A stretch of DNA of 64,000 nucleotides from Dokdonia sp. 4H-3-7-5 (GTDB lineage Bacteria > Bacteroidota > Bacteroidia > Flavobacteriales > Flavobacteriaceae), in the NCBI RefSeq assembly GCF_000212355.1, contig NC_015496.1:186001-250000 (forward strand), read 5' to 3'. Both the position numbers and the translations under genes were made by a program. This document shows positions 9,701-17,780 of the stretch, piece after piece (position 1 is the first letter of the stretch; every line of letters starts with the position of its first letter). The notes below the pieces were generated by a model that worked only from the letters and a program-made list of their open reading frames with translations, was not told the DNA's origin and ran no database searches.

Positions 9701-11044
9701 ACTTTCATTTACAATGAATTCAAACACATAGGTTCCTGCAGAAGTATTGTCTGTAAGTGTTGATACATCAATTGTACCGGCACTCGTATAATCAACATCT
9801 CCTACAAGCGAACATATTTCATCTAAATTAGATACAAGTCCTAGGTTAGAAGGCCCAGAGACCAACCTCCAATTTGTACAACTATTGTTTGGGTAATCAA
9901 ATAATGTAGCTCCTTCTTGCGCAAAGTCTATATAATCGTATAAATTTAACGTCGTCAGAGTTTCATCTCCTACACATAATTCTGGAATATCATTTTGTTC
10001 AAAAGGTCGTATATATTCATAAAATGTAAATCTGATTGTACTTTGTTGGTCAGAACAAATTGATGATCTACTTTCTACAAAATATGTAAAGTCATAAGTT
10101 ATACATCCAAATTCTGGAGTAGTAGCTACAAGGTCGTCATAAATTTCTCTAAGATTGATTATAGAATCACCAGGTCCAGATATTTGGCCTGTAGAATCCG
10201 TTAACCAAATACCTTCAATATTTTCATTTACTAGATATTCATCATCACGTAAATTAATATCCATATCAAAGTTACCTGCTAACAACTCTGTCTCACATAT
10301 CACAAATGAATTTGCAAATCCTGCAAATGGCTCTTTAGTAACAGATACCAAAACAGAAGTAATTTCTTCTGCTGAACAAGGAGTAATTCCAGGCACACGA
10401 TATTCTAACTCAAAAGTCTCTTCGTCTACAAGTGGTGGACCAGCTTGATACGGTATATTAACGTTAAGAAATCTATTTCCTGAGATTCCAACGTAATTAG
10501 GACTTGAACCTACATAAACCCACTCTCCATTTCCATGCGGACTAGGGTTAGATAATAAAGTTTGAAATAAATCAATATTTGTAGTACTGTCACACTCAAA
10601 AGGCGGAGCTCCTTGACACACTTGAAGATTCACTCCACCTGCGGTAGTACTTGCTGCGGTTCCTGAGTAAGGTCCTAGAACTACATTGAATAAAAACTGT
10701 ACATCATCTGGACATCCTGTAGCTCCATTAAGAAACTCAAATTGGTAATCTGCAATATTTTCAGATGAGCTACCAAGATCCCATAAATACAGATCTCCAG
10801 TCACAACATCAAGTGCAAAATTAAAGTTAGGATCAAACCACATCCCATCTGCAGGAGTGATTGTTGTTCCGGTAATTGCAGAAAATTCTTCATAGAGATT
10901 TATGATTCCATCTGGAATTGAATCACCGTTACCGTCTACAACCGTCATGTCGCACACAGTAAATGTCTCTACCTCGGCACACTGACTAAAAGCCGCTACC
11001 GTAGAGCATAACAATAAAGTAAGAAAAAGGTATAATTTCCCCAT
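6716..11044 (-). CDS. Giant repeat adhesin with T9SS type B sorting domain
   Basis: This 1442-residue secreted protein starts with a signal peptide (residues 1-20, ending AAFSQC) and ends with a type B (CHU_C) sorting domain of about 90 residues (ISDGVSDNDDGQNDFLELG, IFNRYGTIVYRG, LPTGVYFYIF). The middle is a chain of Ig-like/SprB-like modules rich in Asp, Thr and Gly, with paired cysteines (VELC, GCEDTATLSF, ETCEDG). At least three modules of about 169-175 residues are close copies. The acidic, Cys-paired, repeated design suggests a filamentous surface adhesin that is exported by T9SS and retained by the PorP/SprF and OmpA proteins of the same operon. A possible -7 box (TAGGTTTG on the minus strand, 11092-11099) lies 48 nt upstream. 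Confidence 0.9.
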   Translation of the reverse strand: MGKLYLFLTLLLCSTVAAFSQCAEVETFTVCDMTVVDGNGDSIPDGIINLYEEFSAITGTTITPADGMWFDPNFNFALDVVTGDLYLWDLGSSSENIADYQFEFLNGATGCPDDVQFLFNVVLGPYSGTAASTTAGGVNLQVCQGAPPFECDSTTNIDLFQTLLSNPSPHGNGEWVYVGSSPNYVGISGNRFLNVNIPYQAGPPLVDEETFELEYRVPGITPCSAEEITSVLVSVTKEPFAGFANSFVICETELLAGNFDMDINLRDDEYLVNENIEGIWLTDSTGQISGPGDSIINLREIYDDLVATTPEFGCITYDFTYFVESRSSICSDQQSTIRFTFYEYIRPFEQNDIPELCVGDETLTTLNLYDYIDFAQEGATLFDYPNNSCTNWRLVSGPSNLGLVSNLDEICSLVGDVDYTSAGTIDVSTLTDNTSAGTYVFEFIVNESYHCGPGITQTYIGPDGCEVVVSGDQPCESQSTLVTLIVNPANYAGEDTADLEVCETESPLVLTDLLEVNTDEAPIYVGANGVWTNTANGDVVDNNFEIPTITDSQLFNFEYNTVTENGCEDSATLSFTVYEQYDPGESGPLAVCSDAAEVDLFTLLGGTPDTNGTWSGPDGFTTTDNVALFTPGTSVEGEYIYTVPANGTCEEASATVDVTLGDAIYAGEDTTDVELCNTTTTVDLISLLEDNGTDTIDTNGDWTDSSGAVIVNPFTIPSITDSQTFEFIYTTGGGGCEDTATLSFTVFEQGDAGIDAAYETCEDGTTINLFTLLGGTPDINGTWSGPNGYTTTDNEANFDPSVNAEGAYVYTIAANGACEAVTAMVTVSFFATNYAGEDTTGVELCDNSFTNPIDLISLLETSGTDTIYVGTQGIWTDTVTGDVVSNPFTVPAVDGQQVFNYTYTTTTDDGCEDTATLSFTVFEQGNAGEDAAYETCEDGTFINLFTLLVGTPDTNGTWSGPNGYTTMDNEANFDPSVNAEGAYVYTIAANGACEAVTATVTVSFFTTNYAGENTSGVELCDDSFTNPLDLISLLETNGTDAVYVGAQGVWTDTATGAVISNPFTVPAVDGQQVFEFTYTTTTDDGCGDVATLSFIVFESSNAGTGGTFQACEDGAIVDLFTILGGSPDSNGSWSGPEGYATADNNGSIDPMTAVSGDYVYSIAANGACDAVSATISVSIVPVSNAGDDIDTFVCAGDYTTSLFGLLSNDAQLTGEFINIDTSETVVDGLIDVGALGEGTFSYLYIVFTDACGQNDATITFTITPVMAPTVVLNEPFICINDGVTLGNLVVSVEDFVWYASAEGGDPLPLSTLLVDETTYYVSAVDDNGCESPRVPYLADVLPLSDGRCQIQISDGVSDNDDGQNDFLELGTLPNIFPNFDIQIFNRYGTIVYRGNRNTPLFDGSSNTGSGLGDQLPTGVYFYIFYPNDLNSEPIDGSFYLSR
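7763..9319 (-). repeat. Three tandem in-frame repeats inside the adhesin gene
   Basis: Matching marker sequences recur at 7763, 8288 and 8813, exactly 525 bp (175 codons) apart, and again near 9320 after 507 bp (169 codons). The first two units (7763-8287, 8288-8812) are nearly identical at the DNA level; the third is more diverged. All keep frame, so module number can change by recombination. Confidence 0.85.
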
Positions 11045-11365
11045 AGTTAAGTTGGATTAAGGTGCAACGAAGATAAATCAGACCGCTTATACAAACCTAA
11101 TATTATGTTAATTAATATCGATGAAATACACATTGACAACGTTATAACGTTACACTAATGCTGACTATCAGTATGTTACAATATAAAAATGCTTTCAAAT
11201 TCATAATTAAATATAGAAAAAACTGACAGTAATTTACTGAAAACATGAAGTTTACGAATTTACTGAACACCTAAAACACCATTCAAGCCCTAATTGTAAC
11301 GACATATGAATCAGCTATTTTCCATGCTATATTTTTTGTGGAATCAGGAAATAAAAAGACATAAA

Positions 11366-11397
11366 AAAAGTCTCACAACATACGTTGTGAGACTTTT
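11366..11397 (-). terminator. Terminator downstream of dnaK
   Basis: A 14-bp perfect stem (AAAAGTCTCACAAC with GTTGTGAGACTTTT) and a 4-nt loop. It is symmetrical with A and T tracts on both sides, about 120 nt after the dnaK stop. Confidence 0.75.
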
Positions 11398-11454
11398 CTA
11401 TTATTGATTTGAAGTTGTATGGGATATTAAATCATACGTCTCAAATAATTCCAG

Positions 11455-11464
11455 TTTCGCGAAA
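11455..11464. repeat. Dispersed palindrome, decayed copy
   Basis: Only the inner 10 bp TTTCGCGAAA remain; the outer GC arms are lost. Confidence 0.55.
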
Positions 11465-11515
11465 ATGATTACTTCACTTCCTCAAAATCTATACTTCGAC
11501 TTCGCTCAGCACAGG

Positions 11516-13420
11516 CTACTTAACTTCTTCGAAGTCTACGTCTTCCACATCACTAGCGGTATCTGCTCCTGCATCTCCTCCAGCTTGTGCATCAGGTCCT
11601 GGTTGTCCAGCTCCTTCTGCTTGTGCTTTGTACATTTCTTCAGAGGCTACTTTCCAAGCTTCGTTGATTTTATCAAGCGCTGGAGTAATAGCATCTACAG
11701 ACTTCGTTTCATAAGCTGCTTTCAATTCTGCAAGTGCATCCTCGATAGGCTTCTTCTTATCATCAGATAATTTATCACCAAATTCAGTTAGTTGCTTTTC
11801 CGTTTGGAAAATCATACCATCTGCTTCGTTGATTTTGTCTGCAGTTTCTTTTGCTTTTGCATCAGACTCTGCATTTGCTTCTGCCTCTGCTTTCATCTTT
11901 GCAATTTCTTCTTCAGAAAGTCCAGAAGATGCCTCGATACGAATATCTTGAGATTTTCCAGTAGCCTTATCTATTGCAGAAACTTTAATGATTCCATTTG
12001 CATCAATATCAAAAACAACTTCAATTTGAGGTACTCCACGCTGTGCTGGTGGAATATCTGTAAGTTGGAAGCGTCCTATTGTATTGTTATCTGCAGCCAT
12101 TGGTCTTTCACCTTGTAATACGTGGATATCAACACTTGGTTGGTTATCTGCCGCTGTAGAGAATACTTGTGACTTTTTAGTAGGGATTGTAGTATTAGAC
12201 TCAATAAGCTTTGTAAATACATTACCCATTGTTTCAATACCTAATGAAAGTGGAGTTACATCAAGAAGTAACACATCTTTTACGTCTCCAGTAAGTACAC
12301 CTCCTTGGATAGCAGCTCCTACAGCTACAACCTCATCAGGATTTACTCCTTTTGATGGTGCTTTGCCAAAGAATTTTTCTACCGCTGCCTGTACTGCAGG
12401 AATACGAGTAGATCCTCCTACCAATATGATTTCATCTATATCGCCAGTACTTAATCCAGCAGATTTAAGTGCTGTTTGACATGGCTCAATTGTTCTTTTT
12501 ACTAAGTCATCTATAAGTGCCTCAAACTTTGCACGACTTAATGTACGTACTAAGTGCTTAGGTCCCGATGCTGTTGCAGTAACATAAGGTAAGTTTACCT
12601 CTGTAGATGTAGATGATGAAAGCTCAATTTTTGCTTTCTCAGCTGCTTCTTTAAGTCTCTGTAATGCCATAGGATCCTTACGAAGGTCCATGTCTTCCTC
12701 AGCCTTAAACTCATCTGCAAGCCAATCGATAATTTTTTGATCTACGTCATCTCCACCTAAGTGTGTATCACCATCTGTTGATAAAACTTCAAAAACTCCA
12801 TCACCTAACTCAAGGATAGAAACATCATGCGTTCCTCCTCCAAAGTCAAATACAACGATTTTTTGATCTGTATCTTTCTTATCAAGTCCGTAAGCTAGTG
12901 CCGCTGCAGTAGGCTCGTTAATGATACGCTCTACTTTAAGGCCTGCGATTTCTCCAGCTTCTTTAGTAGCTTGACGCTGACTATCATTAAAATAAGCAGG
13001 TACAGTAATTACCGCACGAGTTACATCTTGACCTAAGTAATCTTCGGCAGTTTTCTTCATTTTTTGAAGAATCATTGCACTAAGCTCTTGTGGCGTGTAT
13101 AAACGTCCGTCAATATCAACACGAGGCGTGTCATTATCTCCTTTTACGACGTTATAAGCACTACGATCTGCTTCTTTAGCACTTCCGCTAAATTTATTTC
13201 CCATAAAACGTTTGATAGAAGCAACCGTTTTAGTTGGGTTTGTTACAGCCTGTCTTTTTGCAGGGTCTCCTACCTTAATCTCACCGCCTTCTACAAAAGC
13301 GATTACAGATGGTGTAGTTCTCTTACCTTCTGCATTAGGGATTACCGTTGGTTCGTTACCTTCCATTACAGCAACGCACGAGTTGGTAGTACCCAAGTCA
13401 ATTCCTATTATTTTACTCAT
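11516..13420 (-). CDS. dnaK: Chaperone DnaK (Hsp70)
   Basis: This 634-residue cytoplasmic Hsp70 binds and releases unfolded peptides in an ATP cycle with DnaJ and GrpE. The start [18 protein letters not shown] is canonical. The ATPase motifs [13 protein letters not shown] and [13 protein letters not shown] and the linker [16 protein letters not shown] are intact. The substrate domain and helical lid follow, and the acidic tail ends [11 protein letters not shown], as usual for bacterial DnaK. It stands alone: no dnaJ or grpE lies next to it. No CIRCE element was found upstream. Confidence 0.98.
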   Translation of the reverse strand: MSKIIGIDLGTTNSCVAVMEGNEPTVIPNAEGKRTTPSVIAFVEGGEIKVGDPAKRQAVTNPTKTVASIKRFMGNKFSGSAKEADRSAYNVVKGDNDTPRVDIDGRLYTPQELSAMILQKMKKTAEDYLGQDVTRAVITVPAYFNDSQRQATKEAGEIAGLKVERIINEPTAAALAYGLDKKDTDQKIVVFDFGGGTHDVSILELGDGVFEVLSTDGDTHLGGDDVDQKIIDWLADEFKAEEDMDLRKDPMALQRLKEAAEKAKIELSSSTSTEVNLPYVTATASGPKHLVRTLSRAKFEALIDDLVKRTIEPCQTALKSAGLSTGDIDEIILVGGSTRIPAVQAAVEKFFGKAPSKGVNPDEVVAVGAAIQGGVLTGDVKDVLLLDVTPLSLGIETMGNVFTKLIESNTTIPTKKSQVFSTAADNQPSVDIHVLQGERPMAADNNTIGRFQLTDIPPAQRGVPQIEVVFDIDANGIIKVSAIDKATGKSQDIRIEASSGLSEEEIAKMKAEAEANAESDAKAKETADKINEADGMIFQTEKQLTEFGDKLSDDKKKPIEDALAELKAAYETKSVDAITPALDKINEAWKVASEEMYKAQAEGAGQPGPDAQAGGDAGADTASDVEDVDFEEVK

Positions 13421-13735
13421 TATATATGTATTTAAGTGTTATTAATTTTCAACAAACACAAATAGACAAGGAGTATGCCACTAGAGAAAGTATGACAAGG
13501 TGTCACAGCTAGACATATGCAGCTAGTTATTTTAAGACAGATGCATGTATAATGTTGTTACGCTTTCGCGAAAGCATACTCTTAATACTCTACTATATTT
13601 CTAAAGCAAAAAATGTGCATTTCTATTGTAGCCATTGAGTTTCATATAATTTGAAATAATTTTAACTTAACTTTTGTTTAATCAAATCGCAATAACGATA
13701 AACATAATGTATCTTTACATCAAACAACAAGTACT
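13421..13735. other. 315-bp divergent intergenic region (dnaK / tetR)
   Basis: It carries the promoters of two divergent genes and one dispersed palindrome (13562-13575). TATCTTTA at 13710-13717 is a possible -7 box for the TetR gene. No ORF or RNA gene is visible. Confidence 0.5.
13562..13575. repeat. Dispersed palindrome, intergenic copy
   Basis: Core GCTTTCGCGAAAGC with imperfect flanks (TAC on the left, ATA on the right), between divergent genes. Confidence 0.9.
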
Positions 13736-14428
13736 ATGGCAACTACAAAGACACCGACTAAAAAAACAACAGCCAAAAAGAAAGCAGTGACTTCGACCAT
13801 GATAATTTCTGCATACATGGATTATGTATTAGAACATGGAGAGGAGCCAAAAACTATATATAAATTTTGTAAGGACCTAAAAGTTGAAGAATCAGAATTC
13901 TATCAATTTTTTGGATCTTTTGAAAACCTCAAAACGGGTATTTGGAATGCCTTTCATACTAACACCTTAGCTGTTCTTAATATGGACGCTGATTATGAAA
14001 GCTATCCAAATAAAGAAAAGATGCTTTCATACTTCTTTACAATGTTTGAATTGCTCACAGCAAATAGAAGTTATGTGTTATTTTCTCTAGACAAGCACAA
14101 AAATATGCTTAAGAACATGAGTCAGCTTAAGGAGTTGAGAGGACATCTAACCTCATATGCATCAAATCTTATAGAAGCTGGTAATGACGACAAAAACTAC
14201 AAGATTACAAAAAATCCTGTTCGCTTATTTAGTGAAGGAGCATGGGTACAATTTTTATTCTTATTGAAATATTGGATGAGCGATAACTCACGAGGATTTG
14301 AGAAGACAGATGTAGCTATTGAAAAATCTGTAAGTGCAATATTTGACATTTTTGAAACTACTCCACTAGAAAGCATTATTGACTTTGGAAAGTTTCTATT
14401 TAAAGAAAACTTTGGTTCAAAATCATAA
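13736..14428 (+). CDS. TetR family protein paired with an ABC1 kinase
   Basis: This 230-residue protein has a Lys/Thr-rich N-terminal tail (TPTKKTTAKKKA), then a TetR-type DNA-binding region with a degenerate helix-turn-helix (about residues 22-70, ISAYMDYVLEHG through FYQFFGSFENLKTGIW). A helical ligand or dimer domain follows (VRLFSEGAWVQFLFLLKYWM). It lies 55 nt upstream of an ABC1/AarF kinase gene on the same strand, so the two are probably one operon. A role as regulator of that unit is inference. Confidence 0.75.
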   Translation: MATTKTPTKKTTAKKKAVTSTMIISAYMDYVLEHGEEPKTIYKFCKDLKVEESEFYQFFGSFENLKTGIWNAFHTNTLAVLNMDADYESYPNKEKMLSYFFTMFELLTANRSYVLFSLDKHKNMLKNMSQLKELRGHLTSYASNLIEAGNDDKNYKITKNPVRLFSEGAWVQFLFLLKYWMSDNSRGFEKTDVAIEKSVSAIFDIFETTPLESIIDFGKFLFKENFGSKS

Positions 14429-14483
14429 AGATTAGGTTCTCAAACAATAAATTTTAATACACATCCCTCATGGGATTATATAT

Positions 14484-15809
14484 ATGAAAACAATAGACCA
14501 CATACCTACTAACAAACTCCAGCGAGCATCTAAGCTCGTTACCACTGGTGTGAAAGTGGGCGCAAATTATGCCAAATATTATGGTAAGAAAGTGGTTAAT
14601 CCTTCCTTAACAAAGGATCAACTTAATGAAGATAATGCTGAGGATATATATGACGGATTAAAGAGTTTAAAAGGTAGTGCACTTAAGGTGGCACAAATGC
14701 TTAGCATGGAGAAAAATATTATGCCTAAAGCATATGTAGAAAAATTCTCCCTATCACAATTTTCAGTCCCCCCGCTTTCTGCACCCTTAGTGCGTAAGAC
14801 ATTTAATAAATATTTAGGTAAATACCCAGAAGATCTATTTGATACGTTTGCGGCTCAAAGTGTGAACGCGGCCAGTATAGGCCAAGTTCACCAAGCGACA
14901 TTAAATGGGAAAAAACTTGCTGTGAAAATCCAATATCCAGGAGTCGCAGACAGTATCAGTAGTGATCTGGCATTAGTAAAGCCTATTGCAAAGAAAATGT
15001 TTAACCTTCAAGGTGAAGGAAAAGAAAAGTTCTTTAAAGAGATAGAAGACAAGCTTCTTGAGGAAACAGATTACAATCTTGAGCTTGCTCAAAGTATTGC
15101 CATGACTGAAGACTGTGCAGCAATACCTAATCTTACCTTTCCTAAGTATTACGAAGAGTTATCAAGCGAGCGCATCCTTACTATGGACTGGATGGATGGT
15201 GAGCACCTGAGTGAATTTGTAGCGTACAATACTAATCAAGAAGCTGCCAATAAATTAGGACAGGCATTATGGGATTTCTACATGTATCAAATGCACGTGC
15301 TAAAACGTATACATGCGGATCCACATCCTGGAAATTTCATGGTAGATAAGGAAAACAATCTTATTGCAATAGATTTTGGATGTATAAAACACGTTCCAGA
15401 AGACTTTTACATTCCTTATTTCGAACTAGCAGAGCCTGCAAATATTAATAATCCTGCTGTTTTTGAAGAGAAACTATATCAGCTTGAAATACTGAGAAAA
15501 GATGATGATGCAGATACTGTAACATTCTTTTCGGCACTCTTCCACGAGATGTTGAGTTTGTTTACACAACCTATGCAACAGGAAGAATTTGATTTTAGAG
15601 ACAGTACCTTCTTTGATCAAATAGCAGTACTAAGTGAGAAGTACAGTAAGGATACAGAAATACGCAAAATGAATGGTAATAGAGGAAGTAAGCACTTCTT
15701 GTATATAAACAGAACATTTTTTGGACTTTATAATTTGATGCATGACTTAAAGGCACAAATTAAGGTCAATAATTTTAAAAATTATATCGCTACAGATTCT
15801 GTAGCATAA
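14484..15809 (+). CDS. ABC1/AarF/UbiB family atypical kinase
   Basis: This 441-residue protein is an ABC1 (AarF/UbiB/COQ8-like) atypical kinase. Visible motifs in order are SALKVAQMLS (the KxGQ motif, here Lys-Val-Ala-Gln), NAASIGQVHQA (Ala-rich loop), KLAVKIQYPGV with the ATP-binding Lys, ADPHPGNFMV (catalytic loop) and IAIDFGC (metal-binding Asp). The catalytic residues are intact. No C-terminal membrane helix like that of UbiB is evident. Flavobacteria use menaquinone, so the UbiB role in ubiquinone synthesis does not apply directly; a role in quinone or lipid homeostasis is inferred. It follows a TetR-like gene in the same operon. Confidence 0.85.
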   Translation: MKTIDHIPTNKLQRASKLVTTGVKVGANYAKYYGKKVVNPSLTKDQLNEDNAEDIYDGLKSLKGSALKVAQMLSMEKNIMPKAYVEKFSLSQFSVPPLSAPLVRKTFNKYLGKYPEDLFDTFAAQSVNAASIGQVHQATLNGKKLAVKIQYPGVADSISSDLALVKPIAKKMFNLQGEGKEKFFKEIEDKLLEETDYNLELAQSIAMTEDCAAIPNLTFPKYYEELSSERILTMDWMDGEHLSEFVAYNTNQEAANKLGQALWDFYMYQMHVLKRIHADPHPGNFMVDKENNLIAIDFGCIKHVPEDFYIPYFELAEPANINNPAVFEEKLYQLEILRKDDDADTVTFFSALFHEMLSLFTQPMQQEEFDFRDSTFFDQIAVLSEKYSKDTEIRKMNGNRGSKHFLYINRTFFGLYNLMHDLKAQIKVNNFKNYIATDSVA

Positions 15810-15864
15810 ACGGTAATAAGTGTACCGTGATCTTTACGGTACTTTATTGGTTAGGTTGTTTTTT

Positions 15865-15896
15865 AAAAGAGCGCTTTTAGTCGGGCGCTCTTTTTT
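15865..15896 (+). terminator. Terminator after the ABC1 kinase gene
   Basis: Stem AAAAGAGCGC/GCGCTCTTTT with a 10-nt loop and a run of T. Confidence 0.85.
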
Positions 15897-15997
15897 ATGC
15901 CTTCCTGTCATTAAACTATGCACGCATAGCAATTGACACATTTACGCTTTATCTCCGCCTTGTAAAAAAGTATCTTTACACCCGAGAAATTGATTAG

Positions 15998-16017
15998 TAC
16001 GCTTTCGCGAAAGCGTA
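15998..16017. repeat. Dispersed palindrome upstream of fabH
   Basis: Perfect 20-bp palindrome (TAC, the 14-bp core, GTA), 40 nt before the fabH start and therefore within or near its leader. Confidence 0.95.
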
Positions 16018-16057
16018 TCTGCTCACAAAACACTCTTTCAAACACACATCACACACT

Positions 16058-17065
16058 ATGTATAATTCTAAAATTACCGGTCTTGGTAAATACGTTCCTG
16101 AAAACGTCGTAACAAATGATGATCTATCAAAACTGATGGATACTAATGATGAATGGATCCAAGAACGTACAGGTATAAAAGAAAGAAGACATATAAAAAA
16201 GGGTGACGGCAACTCTACTGCCAAAATGGGAGTAAAAGCTGCCGAAATCGCAATAGAACGCGCAGGCTTGACAAACAAGGACATTGACATGATTGTTTTT
16301 GCAACGCTTAGTCCAGACTATTACTTCCCTGGTTGTGGTGTGCAAGTTCAACACTTGATGGGTATGGAAACCGTACCTGCACTAGATGTGCGTAACCAGT
16401 GTTCTGGGTTTATATATGCCCTTGCAACGGCAGATCAGTTTATAAAATCAGGCATGTATAAAAATGTACTTGTTATAGGTTCAGAAAATCATAGTGGAGG
16501 ATTAGATTTTACTACTCGAGGCCGTAGTGTGTCTGTCATATTTGGTGACGGTGCAGGTGCGGCAGTGCTTTCTCGCGAAGAGGACAACAGTAAAGGTATT
16601 CTTTCTTCTCACTTACATAGTGAAGGTGAGCACGCACTGGAGCTTTCTCTAAAAGGACCAAGCACAGAGCAATGGGTTCCAGAACTTATAGCAACTAATC
16701 CGCAAGAGAACATTCCTTATTACCCACACATGAACGGGCAATTTGTATTTAAAAACGCCGTAGTACGCTTCTCTGAAGTGATTATGGAAGGTTTACAAAA
16801 GAATAACTTAGAGGTGTCAGATATTGACATGCTTATCCCTCATCAAGCCAACTTGCGTATCTCACAATTTGTGCAGAAAAAGTTTAAGCTGAGCGATGAC
16901 AAAGTATATAACAACATTCAGAAATACGGTAATACAACCGCAGCTTCTATCCCAATTGCTCTTACCGAAGCCTGGGAAAATGGAAAAATTAAAGAAGGTG
17001 ACACTGTTGTACTCGCTGCCTTTGGTAGTGGATTCACTTGGGCCAGCTCCATCATAAAATGGTAA
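16058..17065 (+). CDS. fabH: 3-oxoacyl-[acyl-carrier-protein] synthase III
   Basis: This 335-residue cytoplasmic enzyme condenses acyl-CoA with malonyl-ACP to start fatty acid synthesis. The catalytic triad is clear: Cys in DVRNQCSGFIYAL (about residue 114), His in LIPHQANLRI and Asn in YGNTTAASIP. The N-terminus KITGLGKYVPENVVTNDDL is typical. It lies outside the usual plsX-fabH or rpmF context and stands alone with its own terminator. Bacteroidota often have several FabH paralogues, so this could be one of several with different primer preference. Confidence 0.92.
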   Translation: MYNSKITGLGKYVPENVVTNDDLSKLMDTNDEWIQERTGIKERRHIKKGDGNSTAKMGVKAAEIAIERAGLTNKDIDMIVFATLSPDYYFPGCGVQVQHLMGMETVPALDVRNQCSGFIYALATADQFIKSGMYKNVLVIGSENHSGGLDFTTRGRSVSVIFGDGAGAAVLSREEDNSKGILSSHLHSEGEHALELSLKGPSTEQWVPELIATNPQENIPYYPHMNGQFVFKNAVVRFSEVIMEGLQKNNLEVSDIDMLIPHQANLRISQFVQKKFKLSDDKVYNNIQKYGNTTAASIPIALTEAWENGKIKEGDTVVLAAFGSGFTWASSIIKW

Positions 17066-17093
17066 TTACTTGTAACTAGTATTGCTGTCAAAG

Positions 17094-17130
17094 AAAAGTC
17101 CCACATAGTTCTCTATGTGGGACTTTTTTA
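17094..17130. terminator. Bidirectional terminator between fabH and the DinB gene
   Basis: A 15-bp perfect stem (AAAAGTCCCACATAG / CTATGTGGGACTTTT) with a TTCT loop, between two convergent genes. Confidence 0.9.
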
Positions 17131-17146
17131 TGTGTTCTAAATATCG

Positions 17147-17674
17147 CTACCAATTGCCCCTTTTAATTAGGCTTTCTATATGCGCATAGTGATGGTTACT
17201 ATGCCATGCGTAGTGTCCTAGGTTTTCTTCTAAGGTTAGTACTTTATTTCCGTCTGGGTGCGTGAAGGTTCTTTGATACTGCGCTTCTGTCATTACTTTT
17301 AGTAATTGCACCAGTTTATGATGGACTACCTCAAGATGTCGCAATGACCATTCTATAGGTGATGCTTCTACATCTGGCAGCAATGTCCATGCCTTCTCAT
17401 CATACGCCTTAATCATAGGATTATCTTCTGTAAGTGCCCATTTAAAACGTATGTAACTATTATGATGACTATCTGCTAGGTGATGCACCACTTGTCTTAC
17501 CGTCCATCCTTCTGGTCTGTATGGAGTATCTAGCTGCTGGTCACTTAAATCCTTTGTAAGTGCTCGTAGTCTAGCTGGTAATTGTTCTAAAATATCAATC
17601 CACGCCGTGAGATGCTCTTGACTAATTTGCGCAGGTGCTTGAAATTTTCCTATAGGATATTGTAGTGTTTCCAT
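17147..17674 (-). CDS. DinB superfamily protein, YfiT/BstA-like putative metal-dependent hydrolase
   Basis: This 175-residue protein is a four-helix DinB-fold protein of the YfiT/BstA group. The metal-binding histidines are in WTVRQVVHHLADSHHNSYIRFK (about residues 58-79) and HYAWHSNHHYAHI near the C-terminus. The opening LQYPIGKF and the segment HPDGNKVLTLEENLGHY are family hallmarks. In Firmicutes the homologue acts as a bacillithiol S-transferase; whether this organism makes bacillithiol cannot be told from this window. It is a single gene between two terminators. Confidence 0.85.
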   Translation of the reverse strand: METLQYPIGKFQAPAQISQEHLTAWIDILEQLPARLRALTKDLSDQQLDTPYRPEGWTVRQVVHHLADSHHNSYIRFKWALTEDNPMIKAYDEKAWTLLPDVEASPIEWSLRHLEVVHHKLVQLLKVMTEAQYQRTFTHPDGNKVLTLEENLGHYAWHSNHHYAHIESLIKRGNW

Positions 17675-17731
17675 ATCATCAAAAATAGGAAAGCTTTGCG
17701 ATACAACACATTACTGACTCAATTCCATAAA

Positions 17732-17759
17732 AAAAGGTCTGACGCAAGTCAGACCTTTT
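17732..17759 (-). terminator. Terminator of the PPIase gene
   Basis: A 12-bp stem (AAAAGGTCTGAC / GTCAGACCTTTT) with a GCAA tetraloop, 21 nt after the stop codon. Confidence 0.9.
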
Positions 17760-17780
17760 AAAATATGTATGAGAAACTAA

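Larger units (their letters stand above)
11045..11515. other. 471-bp gene-free region between the adhesin and dnaK
   Basis: This AT-rich stretch holds the upstream region of the adhesin operon (11045-11100), a strong terminator hairpin (11366-11397) and a decayed dispersed palindrome (11455-11464). I see no ORF, tRNA or repeat in 11100-11360. Confidence 0.6.

Noticed and set aside
12084-12479. 131-codon open frame on the plus strand inside dnaK
   Set aside because: It is antisense to the dnaK ATPase domain, a well known artefact of codon use in this gene, and has no own start signals or protein features.
13421-13735. CIRCE-type inverted repeat for heat-shock control of dnaK
   Set aside because: No TTAGCACTC-N9-GAGTGCTAA-like repeat is present; the only palindrome is the dispersed one.
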